From: DYRB01 sp963845265
GTDB taxonomy: Bacteria > Pseudomonadota > Gammaproteobacteria > Chromatiales > Chromatiaceae
Assembly: GCA_963845265.1 (NCBI GenBank)
Contig: CAWJRN010000003.1
Span: 372,001 to 436,000, forward strand
DNA: 64,000 nt
Direction: 5' to 3'
Shown one piece after another: positions 17,865-25,668 of the stretch. The notes below the pieces were generated by a model. That model was not told the origin of the DNA. It did no database searches and saw only the letters and a list, made by a program, of their open reading frames with translations. The position numbers were made by a program, and so were the translations under genes. Positions within the stretch are counted from its first letter, which is position 1; each line of letters begins with the position of its first letter.

Positions 17865-18880
17865 GGGTGCTTGATCCCCTTGCCGAAGACCCTGGGTTGG
17901 GTATAGCGGTCGATCAATGGGGTGGCCGCGTTCATCAGCAGGATCGCGTACATGACCCCCTCTGGAAAGCCCCCGAAGACCCGGATCAGGACGACCAGCA
18001 GCCCGACGCCGATACCGAAGATCCAGGCCCCCCTGGGGGTGATGGGGGAGGTGACCGGGTCTGTCGCCATATAGATGGCCCCGAGCATGAGACCGCCGGA
18101 GAACAGGGAGAATAGGGGGCCCGGATAGGTCTGGGCATCGATCAGCCACAGCAGGCTGGAGAAGGCGACCACGGCGCCGGCGATGGCGGCGGGGATGCGC
18201 CAGTCCAGGTCGCGGCGCAGCAGCAGATAGAGCCCACCCAGGAGCAGCAGCAGGGCGCTGGTCTCGCCGATGCACCCAGTGGTCTTGCCCATGACCAGTT
18301 GCCACAAGGGCGTCGAGCTGGCCTCGAACTTCATGAGCCCCAATGGGGTTGCGGCGCTGACCGCGTCATATCCGGACTGCATCAGAGGCCAGGCCAGATT
18401 CGAGCCCGCGACCTCGAAGAAGGCGCCAGGGGCGACCTGGGGCCCCCAGGTGGTCATAGCCACAGGGAAGGCCGCCAGCAAGAAGGCCCGGCCCACCAGG
18501 GCGGGATTGAACAGGTTGTGCCCCAGCCCCCCCCAGATCAGCTTGCCGAGGCCGATGGATACCACGCCGCCGAGGAAGGCCATCCACAGGGGCAGACCCG
18601 GCGGCAGGCTCAGGCCCAGCAGCAGGCCCGTGATCAGGCCGCTGCCGTCGCGCATGCGGGCGCGGCGCTCCTCGACTGGGGCGAAGGTCCACTCGGTCAA
18701 TACCGCGCCGGCGATGCTGGCCAGCAACACCAGGGCGGCGCCCAACCCAAAGAACCAGACCCCGGCCAGGGTGGCCGGCAGCAACGCGAACAGCACATCG
18801 CGCATGGCCTGACCCGTGGTCATGGGCTGCTTGAGCAGGGGCGACGCCTGCACCAGTAGGCGGGGGTCGGTGCCCTTCAT
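17861..18880 (-). CDS. rnfD: Electron transport complex subunit RnfD
   Basis: A 339-aa multi-spanning membrane subunit with covalent FMN. LVQASPLLKQPMTTGQAMRDVLFALLPA is the N-terminus, FPVAMTTWGPQ and SAATPLGLMKF (the S/T-A-A-T-P-L motif with the FMN-linked Thr) and GAIYMATDPVTSPITPRG are signatures. The open frame reaches 18988, but MKGTDPRLLVQ at 18880 is the family start and overlaps the rnfC stop by 4 nt. Related to NqrB of the Na+-pumping NADH dehydrogenase. Residues around FMN appear intact. Confidence 0.96.
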   Translation of the reverse strand: MKGTDPRLLVQASPLLKQPMTTGQAMRDVLFALLPATLAGVWFFGLGAALVLLASIAGAVLTEWTFAPVEERRARMRDGSGLITGLLLGLSLPPGLPLWMAFLGGVVSIGLGKLIWGGLGHNLFNPALVGRAFLLAAFPVAMTTWGPQVAPGAFFEVAGSNLAWPLMQSGYDAVSAATPLGLMKFEASSTPLWQLVMGKTTGCIGETSALLLLLGGLYLLLRRDLDWRIPAAIAGAVVAFSSLLWLIDAQTYPGPLFSLFSGGLMLGAIYMATDPVTSPITPRGAWIFGIGVGLLVVLIRVFGGFPEGVMYAILLMNAATPLIDRYTQPRVFGKGIKHP

Positions 18881-20220
18881 TGGGACCGTCCCTTGCGCGC
18901 CCGCAGGTCGTTCTTGGCGCCGCGAATGAGCTGCACGATGGGGATGCCGGATGGGCAGGAATAGGTGCAGGACCCGCATTCCACACACTCCGAGACCTGG
19001 GCGGCCTTCATCTCGTCATACAGGCGGGCCTTGGCCAACCGGGCGAGTCGCGAGGGATTGAGGAAATAGGGGCAGGCCTCCACGCAGCGTCCGCAGCGGA
19101 TGCAGGGGTACTCCTTGGGCCTCTTGGTCTCCCGGGCTGTGAAGGCGAGCACCCCGGAGCTAGTCTTGATGATGGGTGCATCCAGGCTGGCGATGGGTGT
19201 CCCCATCATGGGGCCGCCCATGATCACCTCCCGGGTGCCGTCGGCCAGGCCGCCGCAGAAGCGCAGGACCTCACGGACCGGGGTGCCCAGGGGCACGATC
19301 AGGTTGGCGGGGTAGGGGATGCCGGGTCCGGAGACCGTCACCATGCGGTCGATATAGGGCATGCCGGTTTCAAAGTAGTCGGCGATGGCGGCGATGGTGC
19401 TGACGTTGTTCATGATGATCCCGAGGTCCGCCGCGTGGAGGCCCGCGGGCACCTCGATCCCCAGGATCGAGCGGATCATCATCTTGGAGTCGCCCTGGGG
19501 GTACTTGACCCGCAGGGGCTCGACGCGAAACCGAGGGTCGTCGCCGATGCGCTCGCGCAGGGCCGCGATGGCCTCGGGCTTGTTGAGCTCCACCCCGATA
19601 ATGGACTCCTGGGCGCCCAGCAGGGTGTGCAGGATCTCTAGCCCCTGGAGCACGGCCTGGGGCCGCTCCACCATCACCCGGTGATCGTTGGTCAGGTAGG
19701 GTTCGCACTCGGCCCCATTGGCGATCAGGGTCTTGATGCGCACGCCCTCGCGCAGGGAATACTTCACATGGGCCGGCAGGGCGGCGCCGCCCAGACCGAC
19801 GATCCCGGAGGCTTGCAGCACCGGCACCAGATCGTCCAGGGAGAGCCCGCGCCAGTCCGGGGGGCGCTTGGCTCGCAACTGCTGGGTGGCGTAGGGATCG
19901 GCCTCGATCTCGACGGCCTGCTCGTAGCGCCCGTCCGGGAATCGGCGTCGGCCGATGGCCCGCACCCAACCGGTCACGGGCGCGTGGAGCCCGGTGGAGA
20001 CGAAGGCGGCGGGCTCGGCGATCAACTCACCCCGTCCGACGCGCTGGCCCAGCACCACGACGGGCCTGGAGGGCGCGCCCAGGTGCTGGCGCAAGGGCAG
20101 CACATAGCGCCCGACGAAGGGCATGCGCTGGGTGGGCAGGTCCTTGGTCCGGTCCTTGAACTCCGGGGGATGAATCCCGTGGGAGAAGCTGCGCCGAAAG
20201 AGGGCGGATAGTGCCTTCAT
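18877..20220 (-). CDS. rnfC: Electron transport complex subunit RnfC
   Basis: A 447-aa peripheral subunit that takes electrons from or to NADH. HGIHPPEFKDRTKDLPTQ is the N-terminus; GIVGLGGAALPAHVK and ANGAECEPYLTNDHRVM form the FMN/NADH-binding region; two [4Fe-4S] motifs follow, CIRCGRCVEACPYFLNP and CVECGSCTYSCPSGIP. The C-terminus is short, without the Ala/Lys-rich extension of enterobacterial RsxC. The start overlaps the stop of the PFOR-like gene by 4 nt, so it is translated directly behind that protein. Confidence 0.96.
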   Translation of the reverse strand: MKALSALFRRSFSHGIHPPEFKDRTKDLPTQRMPFVGRYVLPLRQHLGAPSRPVVVLGQRVGRGELIAEPAAFVSTGLHAPVTGWVRAIGRRRFPDGRYEQAVEIEADPYATQQLRAKRPPDWRGLSLDDLVPVLQASGIVGLGGAALPAHVKYSLREGVRIKTLIANGAECEPYLTNDHRVMVERPQAVLQGLEILHTLLGAQESIIGVELNKPEAIAALRERIGDDPRFRVEPLRVKYPQGDSKMMIRSILGIEVPAGLHAADLGIIMNNVSTIAAIADYFETGMPYIDRMVTVSGPGIPYPANLIVPLGTPVREVLRFCGGLADGTREVIMGGPMMGTPIASLDAPIIKTSSGVLAFTARETKRPKEYPCIRCGRCVEACPYFLNPSRLARLAKARLYDEMKAAQVSECVECGSCTYSCPSGIPIVQLIRGAKNDLRARKGRSQ

Positions 20221-23200
20221 TCGCGTGAGTCTTCCGGGCTCTCCGTCCGACCGTGCCTCTCGGCCTGCCCAGCCGGGGCATACCCGGCAAGTCGCATCAG
20301 CCGTTCCTTGATCACCTGTCGCTGCTGGGCCTGGTAGGTCTCCTGAAGGGCTGTCAGTTGCCGTTCATGGTCGGCCCGCAGCGCTGACAACTCCGCTTCA
20401 TGGGCGGCAGCGACCCGCTCCTGGGCCCTGCGGTAGACCCTTTCGGTAAAGGGTGTCACCAGGCCGGCCAGTTCCTGGAGGGTGCGCCAGGCGTCCTGAC
20501 GCTGGGCGCAGGCCCAGCATAGGCATGGGTCAACGGCCAGGCGTTGCGCCTCGCTGCCATTGGCGGCCCGCTCGATATAGGGCGTGGCCCTGGCCTGTTC
20601 CTCGGGGGATAGATCCAGATAGTCGCTCAGGGGGGTGGGCGCCGGGGCATCCTCCGGCAGGGGTGAGAATCGCTCGGAGAACCGCGCCTCGCCCAAGGCC
20701 CAGTGGGCCGGGGTCAGACCGCTCCCGTCACCGCCATCCAGCCAGATCTGCGCCGGCTCCGGGTTGCCCTCCAAGGTAATACGCGCCCCGAAGACGCCCG
20801 CGGCCCGGGGATCGTAGCGGAACAGGGGCAGTACCCGTGCATCGATCGCCATCCGGGCCCGCTCCAGGGTCCTGTCCGAGGGGAAGCCATCCCGCGTCGG
20901 GCTCGGGGCCTGGACCTGTACCAGGGCCGGGCCCCAGTGGGCGCAGGCACCGGCAAGACTCGCGGCCAGGTGATCCGGGGCCGCGATACTGGTCTGGGCC
21001 ACATAGGCGTCGCGTTGGGCGATGGCCAGCAGGGCCAGCTCGCTGCCCGGGTCCTGGGTGGGCGACAGGGGCAGCCCCAACCCGGGTGGGCCGCCGAGCC
21101 CCAGGTCCAGGTCGGCGAGGATCAGTATCCGAATCGGCAGGTCGCTGCCCAGTAGGCCCTGTACCTGGGCTAGCCCGCGTCCCCCCAGGCTCGTCCCATC
21201 GCCCACCAGCAGCAGGGGCGGACACAGGGCACGTTCCGGTTCGACCAGGTCGCGCCAGGTCAGGGCATCCAGGTCCGACCAGCTCCGCGCCGCATCCGCC
21301 GGCCGGTCCAGTTCGAGCCGCGCCTTGCGCATCAGGGCGAAGCCCCCGACCGCCTGGCGCAGTTGGCCTTCGAGCAGGCCCATGGCGAGGGCGCCGCCGT
21401 CGCTGGACCAGTCCAGGGTGACCGGTTGGGCGAAAGGATTGTCCGGGAAGGCGCCGGCCCAGTCGGCGGACGTGCCCGGCGAGAGGACCAGGCCCAGGCG
21501 CGCCCGCCCCAGGCCGTGGCCACCGTCCGCCAGTCGCCAGCCCAGTGCGCCCAGCTCGCGGGCGAGGTCGACCAGGCGGCGCAGCCGGGCGGCATCCACG
21601 GCGTTGTCGATGGCGTCCCTGGCGTCCCCCAGCACCGAGGACAGGTCCGCATGGCGGGCGCCCAGGTCGCGCAGTCTTGCCGCGAGCCCATCCAGGTCAT
21701 CGGCGGGCAGGGCGTCCGCCAGGGTGGCGCGGATCAGGTTGGCGATCTGCTCCCGGGCCTGCTCGACCTGGTCACGGAAGGCCGTCACCAGGGGCGCCTG
21801 ACGGGCCTCCAGCAGGCTGACCACCTGGCGCAAGGCCAGTCGGGCACCGGAGCCGGGCTCGATCCCGTCCCCGCCGGTCATGGCCCTGAGGGTGCCGGGC
21901 CCGATCATGGCCCCGGCAAGGGGGTCGAGTTGGGAGTCCGCATGGCTTGGACCGGACTCCGAGAGCAGGTCCCAGGCCCGATGGATCTTGCGTGCCTGTT
22001 CCAGGCCCTCGCGCCCCTGGGGTTGCAGCGCGATGGCGCCCGGTTCGCACTGGTGTGCGCAGATCCCGCAGCCCTTGCAGGTGTTGGGGTTCAGGGCGAG
22101 CGCGAGGAGCCGGCCGCGCCCCTTGGCCTGGGTCTCCGGCGCCCGGAACAGGGCATCCGTTGCCGCCAGGGGTTGGTGGCCGATGGCGGCAACCAGGGCG
22201 GCCATGGCCCCATCGATGGCGGCTTTGCGCTCCTCGGGGAAGGGCATCTTGGCCGCGATGCGCTCATAGGCCGCGGTCAGGAGCTCGCCGGTATTGTCGA
22301 GGACCGTCAGCGGATTGGCGCACAGGTCCGCGACCCCGGCGGCCAGCTTGGCGGCGATGGGTCTCAGCGCTGCGGCCCCCGCTGCCCGGATGCCCGCGTC
22401 CACCAACCCGGCGACGGTCGGCGTGGCGGCGGCGATAGCCCCATCCGGGCAGCTCGACCAACAGGCACCGCAGCCGGTGCACAGACCGGCGTCGAACACG
22501 GGCACTTGGCGGCGCAGGGGGCTGAGGTCGCGAAACCCGGCACTCAGGGGCGGCAGCGTGCCGGTGGCCAGATAGGGCTCCGGGCTCAGCTCGTCCAGAT
22601 CTTCGGTGCGGTAGAGCACGCCCACCCGATCCCAGAATCCGGGCAGGCTGTCATAGCCCCCGCGACCCTCGCCGATGCGCCGCACCTGGGCCGGCGCCGT
22701 GTCCGTCCCATCCTCATCGGAGTCCGCGGTTGACAGGGGTAGGGCGCCGGGGGCGACCAGCCGAGGGGCGCCCAGTCCGGCGGCGAAGGCATCGAGATGC
22801 GCCTCGACCCCATGGGTCTCGCGCAGCAGGCCCTCTTCGCGCAGGGCCAGCAGGCGGCGCTGGGTCACTGGGATCAGCCCACGCTCGATCAAGACACCGA
22901 AGAGCGCACCCAGCAGGGTGTCGGTGAAGGTCTCCCCGGTGAGCCCTGGGGCGGCGATCAGGTGGAGCCTCAGGTCACCGGCCTTGACGCGTGCGCGGGT
23001 GGGCGTCGGCAGCCGTGCCCAGATGGCCTCGGCCGGGAGGTCGGTCAGCACCAGCAGGTCCGCACCCTGCACCAAGTCCAGATCGGGCCTGATCCCCGCG
23101 GGGCAGCAGTCCATCATCATTAGTGCCAGATCCGCGGGGGGGGTGTCTCCCGGGTCCTTCAGTGGTTGCTCGCTGCTGGTCACCCGGTCGGTGCAGTGGC

Positions 23201-24824
23201 CTCCAAAGGAGGTCGAGGGTGGCGCCAACCGGGCGCGCAGACCGCCGGAATGGACCCGTTGCAGCAGGGCGCAGGCCTCCGCCGCCAGGGCCTCGCCCGG
23301 CTGACCGCCCCAGCGATGGATCAGGAGGGTCAGGGCGCCGGCCAGACGCGGACCTGGCCGACCGCCTCGTTGGGCCAGGCCCAGGCCGGCGACCTCTGGA
23401 TAGGCGCGGCGCAGCCGATCCAAAAGCACCTGACGCTTGGGGAACTTGCTCAGGGCCGGGGAGAAGTCGATGCCCAGATAGGTCCTGGGTGCGCTCAGGC
23501 CCTCGGCGTCCAGACACAGACGCACCAGGTCCGCTACGCGCAGGGGTGCGCCGCCCAGGCCATGGATCACCGAGACCAGCCGTGGCCGATCCCGCTCCGA
23601 GACGGGCGCTAGGCCCGGATGGGTCTGCCCGCCGAAGCGCCGGTTTTCGGCGGCGCGATCCAGTGCCCCACGCAGGGCCCGCAGCAGAGGCGGGTCCTGG
23701 TCCATGGGTTGGTCCACCGACTCCAGCACCAGGACCCGGACACCGCCGCCCAGACGCTCCAGGAGGTGGGGGCCTGGGAAGGGGTGCAGGCAGCGCAGGC
23801 CCAGCACACCGACCTTGGTGTGGTGCGCCTTGCGCACCAGATCCGCGGCTAACTCGGCGGTCTCGACGGCGGCGCCGATGGCGACCAGGACCAGCCTGGC
23901 GTCGGCGACGCGATGCTCGGATACCGACTGATGCACGCGCCCTGTGAGGCGCCCGAACTCCTGGTACGCGGACTCCAGGGCTCCATGGATGCCGCGATCG
24001 AAAAAGGCCCGCGCCGCGGCCCGGCCAGGGCCCGCGGCCTCGGCGGGTGTTCGGGCGCCCAGCAGCACCGGGTGGTCGTGGTCGTGCCAACGGGGAACCC
24101 GGCGCCGACGCTCCCCAAACAGCAGCCGATCCGCCTCGTCTTGGGTCCGAATCTCCTGGTCCGGGGGTCCGAGCAGCTCCGTCACCAGGGTGGCCGATGG
24201 CAGCCGGACCTCTTGGATGCCCACCCCGATCCGCGCCCCATCCATGGCGACCAGGGCGGGCGCCAGGGCGGCCTCTGCGGCGCGGCGGGCGATCAAGCTG
24301 AAGTCCACCGCTTCCTGGCAGTTGGCGGCGACCAGGGTCAGGCAGCCGGACTCGGCCGCCGACCAGGCCGCGGCCTCGCCCGGTCCTGGCATCGGCCCCT
24401 GGGCCCCGGCCGCATCGCCGATGAGGTGCAGGACCAGGGGCAGACGCCGACCGCCCGGGACCGCGAGCAGATCGCCCGGGTCCCCGAGCTCGGACGCATC
24501 GAGAAAGCTGGTGGCCCGCATCCCGGACAGGGCCATCCCCACGGCGACCGCGAGGGCGCCGTGGGGGCCCTCAGCACGCTGACTGGTCAGGGGCGCGCCC
24601 TGGGCGTTGCGGCCGACACCTTGCTGCTCCATCCGCCAGGCCAACTCCGTCGGCTGGGCCAGGGCGCCGCCCCCCAGGCCCGCGGCCTCGGCGATCAGGG
24701 CCTCGGTCCTGGCGACGGCACCGTGACCATCCAGGCAGACGGGGTGACCCGCGTGGGGTCCCGACACCTGGGTCGGTGCACCGAGCAGGCGCCGCAACAG
24801 GCGCAATCCGATCTTGCTAGGCAT
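20217..24824 (-). CDS. 1535-aa multidomain PFOR-like protein embedded in the rnf operon
   Basis: All modules of a single-chain pyruvate:ferredoxin oxidoreductase occur in order. α-like domains are at ~24-400 (LDGHGAVARTEALIAEAAG; LGLRCLHPFPGPHLLE; LVLESVDQPM) and a γ-like domain at ~445-690 (GIDFSPALSKFPKRQVLLDRL). Two [4Fe-4S] motifs, CTGCGACWSSC (782-792) and CKGCGICAHQC (916-926), are 124 residues apart. A TPP-like domain lies at ~980-1345 (MTGGDGIEPGSGA, LLLVGDGTSLGG). The usual YPITPSS motif is absent, and the Asn expected after GDG is replaced (ADLDLGLGG), so classical catalysis is doubtful. Residues ~1345-1520 form an extra coiled-coil tail with CLCWAC. The start at 24824 overlaps rnfB by 8 nt, and the stop overlaps rnfC by 4 nt. 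An electron-transfer or assembly role with Rnf is inferred. Confidence 0.82.
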   Translation of the reverse strand: MPSKIGLRLLRRLLGAPTQVSGPHAGHPVCLDGHGAVARTEALIAEAAGLGGGALAQPTELAWRMEQQGVGRNAQGAPLTSQRAEGPHGALAVAVGMALSGMRATSFLDASELGDPGDLLAVPGGRRLPLVLHLIGDAAGAQGPMPGPGEAAAWSAAESGCLTLVAANCQEAVDFSLIARRAAEAALAPALVAMDGARIGVGIQEVRLPSATLVTELLGPPDQEIRTQDEADRLLFGERRRRVPRWHDHDHPVLLGARTPAEAAGPGRAAARAFFDRGIHGALESAYQEFGRLTGRVHQSVSEHRVADARLVLVAIGAAVETAELAADLVRKAHHTKVGVLGLRCLHPFPGPHLLERLGGGVRVLVLESVDQPMDQDPPLLRALRGALDRAAENRRFGGQTHPGLAPVSERDRPRLVSVIHGLGGAPLRVADLVRLCLDAEGLSAPRTYLGIDFSPALSKFPKRQVLLDRLRRAYPEVAGLGLAQRGGRPGPRLAGALTLLIHRWGGQPGEALAAEACALLQRVHSGGLRARLAPPSTSFGGHCTDRVTSSEQPLKDPGDTPPADLALMMMDCCPAGIRPDLDLVQGADLLVLTDLPAEAIWARLPTPTRARVKAGDLRLHLIAAPGLTGETFTDTLLGALFGVLIERGLIPVTQRRLLALREEGLLRETHGVEAHLDAFAAGLGAPRLVAPGALPLSTADSDEDGTDTAPAQVRRIGEGRGGYDSLPGFWDRVGVLYRTEDLDELSPEPYLATGTLPPLSAGFRDLSPLRRQVPVFDAGLCTGCGACWSSCPDGAIAAATPTVAGLVDAGIRAAGAAALRPIAAKLAAGVADLCANPLTVLDNTGELLTAAYERIAAKMPFPEERKAAIDGAMAALVAAIGHQPLAATDALFRAPETQAKGRGRLLALALNPNTCKGCGICAHQCEPGAIALQPQGREGLEQARKIHRAWDLLSESGPSHADSQLDPLAGAMIGPGTLRAMTGGDGIEPGSGARLALRQVVSLLEARQAPLVTAFRDQVEQAREQIANLIRATLADALPADDLDGLAARLRDLGARHADLSSVLGDARDAIDNAVDAARLRRLVDLARELGALGWRLADGGHGLGRARLGLVLSPGTSADWAGAFPDNPFAQPVTLDWSSDGGALAMGLLEGQLRQAVGGFALMRKARLELDRPADAARSWSDLDALTWRDLVEPERALCPPLLLVGDGTSLGGRGLAQVQGLLGSDLPIRILILADLDLGLGGPPGLGLPLSPTQDPGSELALLAIAQRDAYVAQTSIAAPDHLAASLAGACAHWGPALVQVQAPSPTRDGFPSDRTLERARMAIDARVLPLFRYDPRAAGVFGARITLEGNPEPAQIWLDGGDGSGLTPAHWALGEARFSERFSPLPEDAPAPTPLSDYLDLSPEEQARATPYIERAANGSEAQRLAVDPCLCWACAQRQDAWRTLQELAGLVTPFTERVYRRAQERVAAAHEAELSALRADHERQLTALQETYQAQQRQVIKERLMRLAGYAPAGQAERHGRTESPEDSRE

Positions 24825-25668
24825 AGGGTGTCTCGCGGGGGCGCTGGGGCTCGGCCTGGGCAAATTGGGCGCCTGTGAGCCAAACGATGGCACCCGTGGG
24901 GCAGCGATAGGTCGCATCCGGGCGGGCCGGGCCACCAGCGCTGTAGTCGATCACGGGCAGATTGTCCTCCATACGGATGAGCCCCGGGGCCGCATCGGAC
25001 GCGCAGCGCCCGCAGGCGTCGCAGGCGGTGACGCAGAGCGAGACGGCCATGTCCCCGGCCAGGGGCGCCTTGCACTGGACGAGCAGGCGATGGCTCAGGG
25101 GCACCAGCTCGAAGAGGTCCCGGGGGCAGGCGCTCACGCAGTCTCCACAGGCGGTACATCGATCCAACAGGACCAGGGGCAGCCCGTTGGTGTTCATCTT
25201 GATGGCATCGAAGCCGCAGGCCAGCTCGCAATCGGCGAGCCCCAGACAGCCCCAGGGGCAACCCTTGCCACCCTCGGAGACCACCGAAGCGGCCCGGCAG
25301 CTCTCGAATCCCCGGTACTCGGCGATCTGATAGGCCTGTCCGCGACCGCCGGCGCAATGGAGCCGGGCGACGCGCCGCTCCTGGCGGCCGGGATCCACGT
25401 CCAGCAGCTCGGCGATCTCCGCCACCGTGTCCGTGCTGGCCACCGTGCACTGGCTGGGGGTGACCCGCCCTCCCACCAATTGCTCTGCAAAGGCATGGCA
25501 ACCGGGCTGACCACAGGCCCCGCAATTGGAGCCCGGGAGCAGGTCCTCGGTCGCCTCGATCCGCGGGTCCTCGTTCACTCGCAGGAATCGGTAAGCCACC
25601 GCGAGGATCAAGGCGAAGAACAGGCCCAGCCCGGTCATGATCGCGGGGGCGACGATGAAGCTGTTCAC
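24817..25668 (-). CDS. rnfB: Electron transport complex subunit RnfB
   Basis: A 283-aa ferredoxin-like subunit anchored by an N-terminal helix (IMTGLGLFFALILAVAYRFL). SNCGACGQPGCHAFAEQLVGG and the later Cys form the Fe-S domain found in RnfB; two ferredoxin-type motifs follow, CTACGDCVSACP and CDACGRCASDAAP, with extra Cys at ECRAAS-like and GCPWGCLG positions. It receives electrons for exchange with ferredoxin. It is separated from the other rnf genes by the PFOR-like gene, overlapping it by 8 nt, and starts directly after the stop of the 838-aa gene. The C-terminal extension after RCPTGAIVWLTG is short. Confidence 0.95.
   Translation of the reverse strand: MNSFIVAPAIMTGLGLFFALILAVAYRFLRVNEDPRIEATEDLLPGSNCGACGQPGCHAFAEQLVGGRVTPSQCTVASTDTVAEIAELLDVDPGRQERRVARLHCAGGRGQAYQIAEYRGFESCRAASVVSEGGKGCPWGCLGLADCELACGFDAIKMNTNGLPLVLLDRCTACGDCVSACPRDLFELVPLSHRLLVQCKAPLAGDMAVSLCVTACDACGRCASDAAPGLIRMEDNLPVIDYSAGGPARPDATYRCPTGAIVWLTGAQFAQAEPQRPRETPYA

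Noticed and set aside
18270..18859. Plus-strand open frames opposite rnfD
   Set aside because: No ribosome sites or motifs; rnfD has full family similarity on the other strand.
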